Source: Lewinellaceae bacterium SD302
GTDB lineage: Bacteria > Bacteroidota > Bacteroidia > Chitinophagales > Saprospiraceae
Assembly: GCA_002591745.1 (NCBI GenBank)
Contig: PDLQ01000022.1
Location: forward strand, 31,888-95,887
Length of the DNA stretch: 64,000 nt
Direction: 5' to 3'
Shown: positions 17,005 through 27,500 of the stretch, in pieces
Numbering within the stretch: position 1 is the stretch's first letter
Layout: every line of letters starts with the position of its first letter
Notes under the pieces: generated by a model
The model's input: the letters and a program-made list of their open reading frames with translations, nothing else
Databases searched by the model: none
What the model was told of the DNA's origin: nothing
Position numbers and translations under genes: made by a program

Positions 17005-17117
17005 CGAAAATGCACCTCAATTAACATTCTCTGAGAAGTAGTTGTTACAGCGATTCACCTTGTCTTGATGATTGCTCCCACTTCCCTACCTTTACCCAAT
17101 AATACCACATCACACCC

Positions 17118-18008
17118 ATGCGTCAATTCCTCATTATCCTTCTGGTTCTCGGTTTGAGTCCACTGGCCGCACAATTGCCGGTCACCAAAGTATTTTCCTT
17201 CGAGCTGGAACGCCGGGACACCGCTTTTACCTTCAGCAACCCGCAGTACCTGACGGCCTTTAACCCCAATGGTTACAATAATCAACCTAGCTTCGTTGAT
17301 GATGACGTCATGCTCATGGCCGTTCAGTATCCGGAAATGCCACAGCCGGATATCTTCTCTTTTGATCTCAGCGCCAGGACCCAGACCCGCGTTACCCGTA
17401 CCCGCAGTGGAGAATACAGTCCCAAGCCGATCGGTGACGGTAGCCGGTTCAGTGCCGTTCGCCAGGAATATCTGGGACGGGACACCGTATTGCGCGTCTG
17501 GGAATTTCCCACCAACCGGGTAGACAATGGCCGACCGGTTTTTAAATACCTGAACGGTACGGGCTATTACAGCTGGCTCAACAGTCATCAGCTAGCACTC
17601 TTCCTTACCGGCTCGCCCAGCCAGTTGGTACTCGGCGACGTGACAACCGACAAAACCGTGCCCCTGGCCGAAAATCCGGGCCGTAGCTTCGATCGCCTGC
17701 CCAACGGTAATTTGATCTACGTACAAAAAAGTAACGCCACCGGCGCGCCCTGGCTGCTCATGGAAAAGAGCCTGTACAAGCTCAACCAACCCGCCCGTAC
17801 CCTGGTGGAGACGTTGCCCGGATCCGAAGATTTTATCGTCCTCAACGACGGCACTGTCCTGATGGCCAATGGTAGTAAGATCTATCATTTCGACCCTATC
17901 CGTGATCGGAATTGGCGGGAGATCGTGGACTTGCGCTTCTACGGTATCCGGAAACTGAGTCGCCTGGCTTACAACGGCCGCGACCGCATCGCCGTGGTGA
18001 CCGAATAA
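17118..18008 (+). CDS. Secreted TolB/PD40-like beta-propeller protein
   Basis: 296 aa. The signal peptide MRQFLIILLVLGLSPLAAQ is cleaved after AQ. NNQPSFVDDDVMLMAVQYPE and a following DIFSFDLSARTQTRVTRTRSGEYSP resemble the PD40/TolB blade pattern (sequence, then 'xxxx DIxxxD ... TRTxxGEYSPxxxPDGxxFSxVR'), read as a short six-bladed propeller. No enzymatic residues are evident. It lies 27 bases upstream of a CRTAC1-type secreted protein and is probably cotranscribed with it. A TACCTTTA box near 17087 may be its -7 element. Confidence 0.75.
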   Translation: MRQFLIILLVLGLSPLAAQLPVTKVFSFELERRDTAFTFSNPQYLTAFNPNGYNNQPSFVDDDVMLMAVQYPEMPQPDIFSFDLSARTQTRVTRTRSGEYSPKPIGDGSRFSAVRQEYLGRDTVLRVWEFPTNRVDNGRPVFKYLNGTGYYSWLNSHQLALFLTGSPSQLVLGDVTTDKTVPLAENPGRSFDRLPNGNLIYVQKSNATGAPWLLMEKSLYKLNQPARTLVETLPGSEDFIVLNDGTVLMANGSKIYHFDPIRDRNWREIVDLRFYGIRKLSRLAYNGRDRIAVVTE

Positions 18009-18035
18009 AATTGCCAACCAGCTTGATTCACAATA

Positions 18036-19838
18036 ATGGACCACAAGCAGCTATTTACGTTCACGCAATTTCGGCTCGGCCTGTTGATTTGCTTTAGTCT
18101 CATTGGTTTGACCAAACAGTCGGTTCTCGGCCAATCAGTCACCTTTTCTGAACGCACCGCTGCCGCTGGAATTGGCCCGCAACGCAGTGAAGGCATCGCC
18201 GTGGGAGATTACGATGGAGACGGCTTTCCGGATGTCTACGTCACCTTTGCTTTTGGCCCCAACCAATTGTTGCGTAACGATGGTAATGGCGGCTTCACCG
18301 ACGTAGCTGCCGAATCAGGTCTCGCCCTCACTGAATTCGATAACACATCGACCTCGGCCTGGGGCGATTTTGACAACGATGGCAAGTTGGACCTGTACAT
18401 TGGTTGCAAACAACTGCCCGACCGGTTATTTAAGAATAACGGCGACGGTACTTTCTCGAACTACGGTATTCCGGCGGGCATCGGCCAGATCGGGTGGCCT
18501 AAATCCATCAACTTGGCCGATTTCAATAATGACGGCTGGCTCGATATCTATGTCAGTAATTTCAATTTTGAGAATGTCCTCTTACTCAATGATGGCGACG
18601 GTTCATTTACGGACCACACCGCCGCCAGTCAGGCCTTGGATAATGGCACCAGCATGGGCGTTCTTTGCTTCGATTATGGGCAGGACGGCGACCAGGACCT
18701 GCTGCTCATCAAAGACGCCAACCAACCCACCAGACTTTATGAAAATGATGGCAACGGCGTTTTCACGGAGATCGCGGCGGCGGCAAATATCGCCTCCGAA
18801 AGTTTTGGTATGGGAGTGGATGCGGCGGACGTAAACAAAGATGGCTGGCTGGATATCTACGTGACCAACCTTTACGGCAACTTCCTCTTCATGGCTCAGC
18901 CAGATGGCACTTTCCTGGAAACCAGTGTTGACGCTGGTGTGAACGACTTTGGAATGGGCTGGGGCTGTAGCTTCCTGGACCTGGAAAACGATGGATTGCC
19001 AGACTTGTACGTGGCCAACGAATACAGTTTCTCACCCTACGAAAACAAGCTTTATCGGAACAATGGCGATGGCACCTTCGCCGATATCCTCAACACCGAA
19101 GCCGTTACAAATGAATACAGCAGCTGGGGCTGTATGGCCATCGATCAGGACATGGATGGTCGTCAGGACTTACTTAGTGCTAACCGGGGATTAGGGGAAA
19201 GCTTACAGTTTTTTCGCAACGAAACGTCCGAGAGCGGCAGTTACCTGAAACTTCGGCTCAGCGGCCTGGAGAGTAACAGTATGGGTATCGGTGCGGCGGT
19301 ACGCCTGGTCGACGATCAGGGCGAAATCCACTACGCCGAGGTAACGGCCGGCTCGGGCTGGGAAAGCCAGAAGAGCAACGTTCTGCACTTCGGTTTGGGG
19401 GCGGCAACCAGCCTGGTGGAAGCCAGTGTCCGTTGGCCGTCCGGTCTGGTACAGGATATCAGCGACATAGCTTTGAACACCGCCTGGACCGTTACGGAGG
19501 GTGAAGGTTTTGAGGTGGGGGTGGCTGACAAAGTAGCAAGCACTACCTACGGTCCGAATCAATCGCTTCCCGAAGAACTGATCATCGCTCCCAACCCATG
19601 GAAATCCGGCTCTGGACTCGATATCAACACTGCTACTTTGCCAACCATAAAAACTGCATTGTTTATTCATACGATGGATGGTAAGGCGATTTACAGAACT
19701 AGTTTGGACCCCTACGAATTACGATCCGGATCGGTAGCCATATCGGCCTCCGTTCGTGCAAAACTTCCGGTGGGTGTATACACCCTGAGCCTGAAAAATG
19801 CGGACGGAATAAGGAGCAGGAGAATCGTGATTCAGTAA
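18036..19838 (+). CDS. CRTAC1-family FG-GAP protein with ASPIC/UnbV domain and T9SS sorting domain
   Basis: 600 aa secreted protein. After the signal segment it begins FSERTAAAGIGPQRSEGIAV, typical of CRTAC1-like proteins. Several FG-GAP loops follow (GDYDGDGFPDVYV, DFDNDGKLDLYI, DFNNDGWLDIYVSN, DVNKDGWLDIYVTN). The ASPIC/UnbV domain is near residues 395-475 (GIGAAVRLVDDQGEIHYAEV, then SGWESQKSNVLHFGLG). The C-terminal ~90 residues (APNPWKSGSGLDIN ... LPVGVYTLSLKNADG) are a type A T9SS sorting domain. ADKVAS in the linker is encoded by a dispersed motif copy (19529-19538) and another lies at 19631-19640. Confidence 0.9.
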   Translation: MDHKQLFTFTQFRLGLLICFSLIGLTKQSVLGQSVTFSERTAAAGIGPQRSEGIAVGDYDGDGFPDVYVTFAFGPNQLLRNDGNGGFTDVAAESGLALTEFDNTSTSAWGDFDNDGKLDLYIGCKQLPDRLFKNNGDGTFSNYGIPAGIGQIGWPKSINLADFNNDGWLDIYVSNFNFENVLLLNDGDGSFTDHTAASQALDNGTSMGVLCFDYGQDGDQDLLLIKDANQPTRLYENDGNGVFTEIAAAANIASESFGMGVDAADVNKDGWLDIYVTNLYGNFLFMAQPDGTFLETSVDAGVNDFGMGWGCSFLDLENDGLPDLYVANEYSFSPYENKLYRNNGDGTFADILNTEAVTNEYSSWGCMAIDQDMDGRQDLLSANRGLGESLQFFRNETSESGSYLKLRLSGLESNSMGIGAAVRLVDDQGEIHYAEVTAGSGWESQKSNVLHFGLGAATSLVEASVRWPSGLVQDISDIALNTAWTVTEGEGFEVGVADKVASTTYGPNQSLPEELIIAPNPWKSGSGLDINTATLPTIKTALFIHTMDGKAIYRTSLDPYELRSGSVAISASVRAKLPVGVYTLSLKNADGIRSRRIVIQ

Positions 19839-19943
19839 CCTTGCTCACTGCCAGGGGCGGAGATGTAAATACAGCTAAGTTTTTTTACCTAAAAAGCGCA
19901 TCTTTGCGCCAGCTTTTAACCTAACCAATATAAGCTTACCACC

Positions 19944-21047
19944 ATGATTATCGGATGTCCTAAGGAAATCAAAAACAATGAAAACCGCGTAGGCCTGACG
20001 CCCGCCGGAGTAATTGAGTTGCGCAAGCGCGGCCACGAAGTCTACGTTCAGAAAACCGCCGGCTACGGTAGTGGTTACAGCGACGAAGAGTACGTAGATG
20101 CCGGTGCCACCATGCTGGATACCATTGAAGAGGTCTACGCCAAATCCAAAATGATCGTCAAAGTAAAGGAGCCGATCGAGCAGGAATACGATCTGGTACA
20201 GGACAATCAATTGTTGTTCACCTACTTCCACTTCGCTGCATCCGAGCCGCTGACCCGTGCGATGATCAAGAGTAACGCCGTTTGCCTGACCTACGAAACC
20301 GTGGAACTGCCGGACCGCAGTCTGCCGCTACTGGTGCCGATGAGTGAAGTAGCCGGCCGGATGTCCGTACAAGAAGGTGCCAAGTACCTGGAAAAGCCAA
20401 TGGGTGGTAAAGGTATCCTTTTGGGTGGAGTACCCGGTACGCGCCGCGCCAAAGTGATCATTCTCGGCGGTGGGGTAGTGGGCACCCAGGCTGCTTTTAT
20501 GGCCGCCGGCCTGGGAGCCGACGTGACGATCATGGACATTAACCTGAATCGCCTGCGTTTCCTGGAGGAGATCATGCCCGCTAACGTTACCACTCTCTAT
20601 AGCAACGAATACAACATCCGCCTGAAACTGCCCGATGCCGACCTGATCATTGGTGCCGTACTGATCCCAGGAGCAAAGGCCCCCAGCCTGATTACCCGTG
20701 ATATGCTCAAGGAAATGCAGCCCGGCACCGTATTGGTGGATGTGGCCGTGGACCAGGGGGGCTGTATCGAAACCTGCCAGCCAACCACTCACGAGGACCC
20801 GACTTACGTTATTGACGACGTCATTCACTACTGCGTGGCCAATATGCCCGGCGCGGTGCCCTTTACCAGTACCGTAGCGTTGACCAATGCTACCTTGCCC
20901 TACGTGATCCAGATTGCAAACCGTGGCTGGCGCGATGCCTGTGCCTCCGATCCGGGACTGGCCAAAGGCCTCAATATCGTGAATGGAAAAGTAGTTTACG
21001 CCGGAGTGGCCGAAGCATTTGACCTGCCATTGGAAAAGATCGCGTAG
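19944..21047 (+). CDS. ald: Alanine dehydrogenase
   Basis: 367 aa, the usual length. Catalyses reversible NAD-dependent oxidative deamination of L-alanine to pyruvate and ammonia. The N-terminal signature MIIGCPKEIKNNENRVGLTP contains the substrate-binding Arg and downstream Lys (KMIVKVKEP), with FTYFHFAAS carrying the catalytic His. The nucleotide-binding motif is VIILGGGVVGTQAAFMAAGL (about residues 171-190), followed by TIMDINLNRL, whose Asp binds the NAD ribose. The pattern VDVAVDQGGCIET is diagnostic. It is a single-gene unit followed by a terminator-like hairpin. Confidence 0.97.
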   Translation: MIIGCPKEIKNNENRVGLTPAGVIELRKRGHEVYVQKTAGYGSGYSDEEYVDAGATMLDTIEEVYAKSKMIVKVKEPIEQEYDLVQDNQLLFTYFHFAASEPLTRAMIKSNAVCLTYETVELPDRSLPLLVPMSEVAGRMSVQEGAKYLEKPMGGKGILLGGVPGTRRAKVIILGGGVVGTQAAFMAAGLGADVTIMDINLNRLRFLEEIMPANVTTLYSNEYNIRLKLPDADLIIGAVLIPGAKAPSLITRDMLKEMQPGTVLVDVAVDQGGCIETCQPTTHEDPTYVIDDVIHYCVANMPGAVPFTSTVALTNATLPYVIQIANRGWRDACASDPGLAKGLNIVNGKVVYAGVAEAFDLPLEKIA

Positions 21048-21063
21048 CTAACGCAAGTCTATA

Positions 21064-21108
21064 GGAAGGGCAGGTTCGTCGGAAACTGACGGAGCTGCTC
21101 TTTTTATT
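21064..21108 (+). terminator. Probable terminator of ald
   Basis: AAGGGCAG and CTGCTCTT pair with one wobble, enclosing CGTC/GACG, and are followed by TTTTTATTTT. It starts 17 bases after the ald stop. Confidence 0.6.
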
Positions 21109-21154
21109 TTAAGACATTTGACTGCCGCTAAATTTGAAATAGAAAACTAGTTTT

Positions 21155-22669
21155 ATGAAAAACCTTATCTTATTTGCCGTGTGCTTTTTAGGCACGGCGG
21201 CGCTTTCCGCACAGGAATACAGCGATTTGCCAGAATCCAATCTAGACCGGGAGGTCCTGAAGGGACAAATGTACTTTTTAGCCAGCGACTACCTGGCCGG
21301 CCGCCGGACGGGTAGCGTAGGTAACGAGATCGCCGCAGAATACATTGCCAGTCAACTGGAGGGCTTCGGTTACGAACCCCTGAACGGGGATAGTTACTTT
21401 CAGGAAGTGCCCATGCAGAGTATTGCCGCCCCGGATAACTACGGGCTGGCCATCAACGGTATCAGCTTCACCCCCGGTGAGAACCTGTTGCAAATGCGGG
21501 GAACTGCCCCGGTAAACATCAAGAAGGCCAATGTCGTATTCGCCGGTCACGGGTGGGTAGACGCAGAAACGGGCCACGATGACTACAAAGACCTCGACGT
21601 GAAAGGCAAAATCGTCGTGACCTTTTCGGGGCTGCCGGAAGATATGTCGCAAAGTGCCATTTTCCGGGGCATTCAGGAAAAAGCGGGCTTGGCGGCCGAA
21701 CGCGGGGCCGTTGCCCTTTATGAGGTCTACCGCTTACCGTTCCCATTTAAAGCTTTTGTGAACTACTTCGGCGGTGAGCGCCTGGGTCTGGCCCCAGATG
21801 AAGAGCAACCTTCCTCACCGATCCCCTACGGTTTCCTGAAAGCCGAAGATAATTTCATTCCTCAGCTGCGTACGGCCAAGAAGCCTCGTGGTATGGTAAT
21901 GAGTACCGGTATGAAAGTAAAGAAGGTGATGAGCCGCAACGTCGGTGGCGTTCTGGAAGGCAGTAACCCCGAACTGAAAGATGAGTACATATTGCTGACC
22001 GCTCACTTCGACCACGTTGGCGTTGGTGCTCAGGGTGGTGGTGCTTACACGCCCGAGGATAGCATCTTCAACGGTGCACGCGATAATGCGTTCGGTACGA
22101 TCAGCCTGCTGAGTGCGGCCAAAAGCTTTGCCCAGGAAAAACCGGAGCGGAGTATTATTATCCTGGCCGTTACCGGAGAGGAACTTGGTCTGCTGGGTAG
22201 CCAGTACTACGCCGAGCATCCGATCATTCCGTTGGATGAGGTAGTTTATAACTTTAATACCGACGGTGCCGGCTATAGCGACGTTACCGCTATTTCAATC
22301 TTTGGTATGGGGCGTACGGGGGTAGACGACCAAATTAATGCCGGAGCAGCCGCCATTGGCGTGGAAGTAGTCGGAGATCCCGCACCAGAACAAGGACTTT
22401 ACGACCGTTCTGACAACGTTTCTTTCGCTGCTAAGGGGGTACCTGCTCTCACCTTCAGTCCCGGATTCCGTGAGTTTGATGATACGATGATGAAGTATTA
22501 CCATCAGGTAACTGATAATCCGAATACCATTGACTACGATTATCTGCTCAAGTATTGCCAGAGCTTCACCTACATCGCCCGTCTGATTGCCAACATGGAA
22601 GGTCGCCCGTTTTGGGCGGAAGGCGACAAATACGAAGAAGCTGGAAAAATGCTATATAACCGGAAGTAA
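21155..22669 (+). CDS. M28 family metallopeptidase with PA domain
   Basis: 504 aa exported aminopeptidase-type enzyme. The signal peptide is MKNLILFAVCFLGTAALSAQ. A PA (protease-associated) domain occupies about residues 95-215 (VNIKKANVVFAGHGWV, DVKGKIVVTFSG). The zinc-peptidase domain follows, with ligands in TAHFDHVGVG (His, nearby Asp), GARDNAFGT (bridging Asp), GEELGLLGS (catalytic and ligand Glu), NTDGAG (Asp) and YYHQVTD (His). SDNVSFAAKGVPALTFSPG is the conserved substrate-cap region. It probably works in the periplasm or outside the cell on peptides. It converges on a small membrane-protein gene, with a large foldback between. Confidence 0.92.
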   Translation: MKNLILFAVCFLGTAALSAQEYSDLPESNLDREVLKGQMYFLASDYLAGRRTGSVGNEIAAEYIASQLEGFGYEPLNGDSYFQEVPMQSIAAPDNYGLAINGISFTPGENLLQMRGTAPVNIKKANVVFAGHGWVDAETGHDDYKDLDVKGKIVVTFSGLPEDMSQSAIFRGIQEKAGLAAERGAVALYEVYRLPFPFKAFVNYFGGERLGLAPDEEQPSSPIPYGFLKAEDNFIPQLRTAKKPRGMVMSTGMKVKKVMSRNVGGVLEGSNPELKDEYILLTAHFDHVGVGAQGGGAYTPEDSIFNGARDNAFGTISLLSAAKSFAQEKPERSIIILAVTGEELGLLGSQYYAEHPIIPLDEVVYNFNTDGAGYSDVTAISIFGMGRTGVDDQINAGAAAIGVEVVGDPAPEQGLYDRSDNVSFAAKGVPALTFSPGFREFDDTMMKYYHQVTDNPNTIDYDYLLKYCQSFTYIARLIANMEGRPFWAEGDKYEEAGKMLYNRK

Positions 22670-22836
22670 CTAGTGGATCATCCAGCAAATATCGTTACGC
22701 CAAACCTTGCTCTCGTGGCCCTATCCATCCTGAAAAAAGTCTTCACGTAGCTATGGCTATGCTTAACTTTTTTCAGATCGGCTAGAGCCAAGATAACGAC
22801 GGCTTACATAACGTTATTTACCGGCTGCTCCACTAG
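22670..22836. repeat. 167-base near-palindromic foldback element
   Basis: The two halves are imperfect reverse complements over ~80 bases each. The tips are CTAGTGGA (22670-22677) and TCCACTAG (22829-22836); an inner perfect block is CTGAAAAAAGT (22730-22740) with ACTTTTTTCAG (22766-22776); the centre is near 22753. It lies between convergent genes and overlaps the stop of the reverse-strand gene by 4 bases. It resembles a MITE-type miniature element or a very large bidirectional terminator. Confidence 0.7.
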
Positions 22837-23135
22837 CCGGCCGTTAGCCGCAGTGCTGCCCAACTGCTTAGAAACAGTACTGGCAGAATGCCAGCGCTCC
22901 ACCAAAGAAATTTGGTGGAGCGTTGTCGTAGTACGATAACGGTAATGACGAGCCCAGCCAGACCGCCAATAAGCATGTAATACACAATAATTGCACCTGC
23001 TGCCAGCATTTGTCCTTTTGCCGCCGGTCGACCTAAAATGGCACCGATGAGACTACCACTGGTGAATGCTGATAGGAAGCTGATGCTTTTGGCAAGAATC
23101 CTGCCCCAGTTTATATCGCGGAAGTCAATTTTCAT
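22833..23135 (-). CDS. Small membrane protein of unknown function
   Basis: 100 aa with three hydrophobic segments: ISFLSAFTSGSLIGAILG, MLAAGAIIVYYMLIGGLAGL running into VITVIVL, and FLWWSAGILPVLFLSSWAAL. The N-terminus MKIDFRDINWGRILAKS is polar, and the basic loop LRQRSTKF follows the second segment. I do not recognise the family. It is 32 bases downstream of a lipoprotein gene on the same strand and probably in the same transcript, downstream of the sensor kinase/regulator pair. Confidence 0.6.
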   Translation of the reverse strand: MKIDFRDINWGRILAKSISFLSAFTSGSLIGAILGRPAAKGQMLAAGAIIVYYMLIGGLAGLVITVIVLRQRSTKFLWWSAGILPVLFLSSWAALRLTAG

Positions 23136-23167
23136 TTCTTTCTGGCTTGTGTAAGATATGATATACG

Positions 23168-23761
23168 CTAAAGTTCACTGAGTGACAAGGTGTCAAAAGC
23201 TTTCTTTAGCTCATCTACACTTTCCAGATAACTGCCTTCAATCTGTACGATACTCTGATCGTAGATAACGCTCAGGCTGCCTTTGCCATTGGCGGTATCA
23301 AAGGTACGCACGGCCTTTTTGCCGCCTATCTTAATTGTTTTAGTCGAACGGGTTCCTTCTTCCGAGTCCACGGTGAAAGAATTGACCATGCCCATCGCGG
23401 TCAGGTTGCCGCCCATGCCGTCAGATATGGTGATGGTTATGCTTTTTCTGCTATTGTCGCTCTGGTAACGGGCATTTGCCGTTGCTATCTGGAAGCCGGC
23501 CATACCGCTAGCATTAGACGCAATCTTCTGACGCCGCATCCCCAGTACCGTTTCAGGTAACATTGCCTTGAGGATAGCCGGCTCGTGGACCGCTCGTTCG
23601 TTTTTCTTTTGAATTTCTCCGTATTGCTCGGTGGCTGCTTCTATCATGTCTGAATACGAAGCGGGAGTATTGGCGTCTTCGGAAGCGTCTTTGCCACCAC
23701 ATGCGGTAAGCAATGAGTAGCCAATCAATAGTAGGAGAAGTAAGTTTTTACAGGAAGGCAT
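23168..23761 (-). CDS. Lipoprotein of unknown function
   Basis: 197 aa. The signal MPSCKNLLLLLLIGYSLLTAC ends in a lipobox cysteine followed by GGKDASE. The mature part has a helical segment (DMIEAATEQYGEIQKKNERA), then MLPETVLGMRRQKIASNASG and a beta-rich C-terminus (KSITITISDGMGGNLTAMGM, KKAVRTFDTANGKGSLSVIY). The middle resembles proteins that bind to or sense envelope components, but no named family is evident. It follows the NarL-type regulator gene by 79 bases on the same strand, so a link to that signalling system is possible. Confidence 0.65.
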   Translation of the reverse strand: MPSCKNLLLLLLIGYSLLTACGGKDASEDANTPASYSDMIEAATEQYGEIQKKNERAVHEPAILKAMLPETVLGMRRQKIASNASGMAGFQIATANARYQSDNSRKSITITISDGMGGNLTAMGMVNSFTVDSEEGTRSTKTIKIGGKKAVRTFDTANGKGSLSVIYDQSIVQIEGSYLESVDELKKAFDTLSLSEL

Positions 23762-23840
23762 ATCGATGATGGGTTATTAGGATTCGGTTTCAAAATTCCT
23801 TCCGATGGGATCGGCCGGCAATCCCCCATCTGCGGTATAT

Positions 23841-24485
23841 TTATACCAGACGGTCTCTAATAGCCTTAACCACTGCTTCGGCCCGGCTATGGACATGGAG
23901 TTTCTGATAGATATTTTTGATGTGGCTACGTACGGTATGTCCAGAGATAAACAGATGCTCGGCCACCATGCGGTAACTCTCCCCGGCACAGAGTAATCGC
24001 AGTATTTCGCGTTCTCTCGTCGTTAGCGGGTTTTTCGGGCCTAGGTGAAAAGTAGACACTACCCGGCGAGCAATACTCGGGCTCATCGGTGCTCCTCCGG
24101 CAGCGGCTTCTTCCAGGGCGGCGATCAGGCGGGCGGGGGCAATGCCCTTGATCAGGTAACCGATCGCTCCGGCACAAAGTGCCCGGAAAACGGAGTCTGA
24201 GTCCTCGTGAACGGTGAGCATCACCACCCGTGCCTGTGGTTCGAGTTCACGTACTCTGCGCAAGGTCTCGATTCCATCGATTCCGGGACCCAGGTCGATA
24301 TCCATCAGGTAAATGGCGTCTTTCCGGATGGGAAGATCTTTCAGCAAGTCCTCCCCATTGGCGTAAGTAGCCGGGCAATTGAAGCCCGCCGCTTCGTTCA
24401 AGACTTCCTGTAGCAAATCCCGGATGCGCGGATCGTCTTCGAGGACTATCAATGGTACTACTTCCCTGGACTGGTGCTGGCTCAT
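23841..24485 (-). CDS. NarL/LuxR-family response regulator
   Basis: 214 aa. The receiver domain (residues ~10-125) has acidic pocket VLEDDPR, phospho-acceptor Asp in IYLMDIDLGPGIDG (about residue 62), the switch residue in VVMLTVHED and Lys in GYLIKGI. The C-terminal LuxR-type helix-turn-helix (about 150-212) reads LTTREREILRLLCAGESYRM, then FISGHTVRSHIKNIYQKLHV. It is encoded 39 bases downstream of the Reg_prop histidine kinase and is clearly its partner. It would activate transcription on phosphorylation. Confidence 0.93.
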   Translation of the reverse strand: MSQHQSREVVPLIVLEDDPRIRDLLQEVLNEAAGFNCPATYANGEDLLKDLPIRKDAIYLMDIDLGPGIDGIETLRRVRELEPQARVVMLTVHEDSDSVFRALCAGAIGYLIKGIAPARLIAALEEAAAGGAPMSPSIARRVVSTFHLGPKNPLTTREREILRLLCAGESYRMVAEHLFISGHTVRSHIKNIYQKLHVHSRAEAVVKAIRDRLV

Positions 24486-24524
24486 ACCTCTAAATTAATG
24501 ACTTACCTTTCAGTTGTCTATCCC

Positions 24525-27500
24525 TCAAAAGGGGGATATTAGCAGTAGACTTATCTCGACGCGAAAGCCTTGTTCGCCGGAGATGAACAGGTCGGCCCCT
24601 ATTTTCTCCGCCCTGGCTCGCATATTCTTGATGCCCATGCCAGTATTATGCTCCGTCAGCATCGCGCTGCCGGAGCCATCGTCCGTCCAGCTGATTTTCA
24701 ATAAATTTCCTTGATGGCTAAATCTTAATTCAAGTTCTTTTGCTCCTGCGGCGTGGCGCAAACTATTGTTCATAGCTTCCTTAAAGAGCAGCATCAGATG
24801 TCGTCTGGTATTGGTAGCTAATTCCAATTTATTGAGTTCCGGCCTGAGGGGAATAAAGGAAAAGCAAGCGGAGTGATGAGCGAACAGTTCCTGACCAAAT
24901 TGTTTGAGTCGCAGCGCCAGTTCTTCAACGGAGTCGTTATCGGGGTCTAGGGCCCAAATGAAATCCCGCATTCCTTCGCGGATAATTTGTACGTTCTGAT
25001 TGATCTCAGTAACCAGCGGGCGCGCCTCCTCTGTCTTTTGTCCGGCCAGTTTACGATCCAGAACATTGGTAAGTAGACTGAGTCGGCTCAGGTGATTGCC
25101 GGCTTCGTCGTGAAAATCCCGGGCACTCCTGCGGCGCAGTTCTTCTCTTTCCTCCAGCCTGGCCGCGACCAGTCTTTGCTGTTGACGATTGCGAAAGTGA
25201 ACCCCCCCAAGCACCAGAGCTGCCAGAGATAAAGCGAATAAACTTTTGGCCCACCACCGCTGGTACCAGGGTGCCTTCAGGTAAATGGTGAGCTGGCGGA
25301 TATCGTCGGAATAGCGTTCAAGCTCATCCTCCATCCTCAGTTCCAGTAGGTACTCACCAGACGGAAGTTTGGGAAAAGACAGGTAGCGACGGTCATCCAG
25401 AACACTCCATTCATCCTGGATGCCGGCCATGCGATAAGCAAATGTAGGCTCATTGAAGGGTCGAAATCGAGAGGCGGCGAAAGAGATGCCGATCAAGTCC
25501 TGGCCAGGTGGAAGATCGACTCGGGTAAGCTCATTGATGTCGTCGGGCAGTCGGTAAGGACGTAGCTCATTAGTCGCAGAAGCTTGTCCGGGATTGACGG
25601 ATTCATCAAAGAGCTGGAAGTCGGTTAGCAAGATTCGCGCAAAATCGGCCTGTGTGTTCGTGAGTTCCGGATGGACGATATTCAATCCCAAACGCTGACT
25701 TAGCGCCATGCGGCCATCGGGCAGAACCGACCAACCGAATTGAGCATTTTGGGTGCTTAACAAACCACTTCTACGGCTTATCTGACGACCAACCATTAAC
25801 TCGCCCTCCACATTCAGGTCCATTTCCACGAATATCCCACCAAAGGCCATCCAAAGTGTACCCGCCCGGTCTGCAAAACTCCCGTAGCAGAAAGAATGTG
25901 CCAGTCCGTCTTCCAAACCGAAGGTGCGAAAAGTACCGTCCTCCAGATAAACACTCGGAGCTTCCGGGTTGGCGATCCAGATCCTACCCGCCTGGTCTTC
26001 GTTGATGTGCAGGATCAGGTCGCTGGGCAGAGAGCCGGGGTCATCTTCCTGGAAACGAAAGCGTTGAAAACCGCGCTCCGGATCGTTCAGGTCTTTCAGA
26101 CAAATGCCTCCGCCCCTCGTTCCCACCCAAAGCCGGTTGCGGCTGTCTACCAGCACCGTTAGTAAGTTGGAGCTACTTAAAGAACTCGTGTTTTTTGGAT
26201 CGTGCTCGAATAACTCTGTACTACCGGTTTCCGGCGTATAACTGACCAGGCCTTTCGAAGTGGCCAGCCAGTAACGACCACCCTTGTCTCGCGCAAATTG
26301 GTAAACGGACCTTGTCTTCAAGTCATGTCCACCCCAGTCCAGTTCACGAAAAACGGGCTGAGCCGGGTTTGAAATATCGAGTAAGTTGGCCCCCCTGCCA
26401 CGATAACCGACCCAAAAGGTGTGTGGGTATGGGCCCGGATCGACGTTGATCACCCACTCGCTACGCATACCCGGGGTGTTGTTCGGGGTGAGGCAATTTG
26501 CGTTTCCGGTATTCAAATCGATCAAAGAAATGCCTGCTTCGGTGCCGATTATCAATACGCTCAGGATAGAATCTACGGCAGAACCCTTGGTCACTTTGGA
26601 GCACAAAGCCTGCTCACCTACATCAGTATAATGCTCGACGTGGGTTGGTCGCAAATCCAGTCTGCTCACTCCCTGGCGCGTACCGATGAGCAGCATGTCG
26701 TCATCGGAAAAAGCTAAGTCGTAGATCGTGTTGTTGGTCAGTGATTGCTCCTCTCCTTCTATTTTTGTGAATAGTTCGACCAGAGGAGTAGAGTTATCGC
26801 TTAGGGTGATTTTCATTAAACCGCGCCCGGTTCCCAGGTACCAGTCATCGGAGGAAGATTTACTGATAACGACATTGACCAAATCTCCCGTAAGTCCTTC
26901 GGGATAGGGGAGTGTTGCCAGCCGAGTAAACGATCCTCCATCAATATGCTGATAGAAGCCTAGAGAGTCTTCTTGTATCACCAGCATTTTGCCGTCCGGG
27001 CGCATCCGCCATTTGTAAATGGTCGACTGGAAGGCCTTGATGGGAGCGAGTTGCTGATCAATCTTGCCGAATGAGAAAGTTCCCGCATTCGTCGTTATCC
27101 AGTTCTGGCCATTTTCGAGGCTAAGGGCATCGTAAACCTCTTCAATGCCAACGGTTTGCTGGTTGGCCAACAGGCTGCTATCCCCCAGGTGAAAAGCTAA
27201 TTGAAAAGGGTCGAAGCAACGGAGTAGCCCATCGGTCGTTACCCAGAAAAGTCCGTCTTTTCCCGGCCAGATCCTGCCAATACCCTGGCGAGTAGCAGTT
27301 CCCTTTAATTGAGCCGAAGGACTGAAGTTGTGGAAGTGCTCAAGGCGATAATCGAAGTAGGAAATTCCCCGTTGATGAGCGATCCAGAGCCGGCCACTAT
27401 CATCTTCGTAGAGGTCGTTAATGTAGTCATTGGTCAAAGAAGTCGTATCTCCCCGGGCGTGGCCGAAATACTCGACCCCATCGCCATCGAACCGTCGCAA

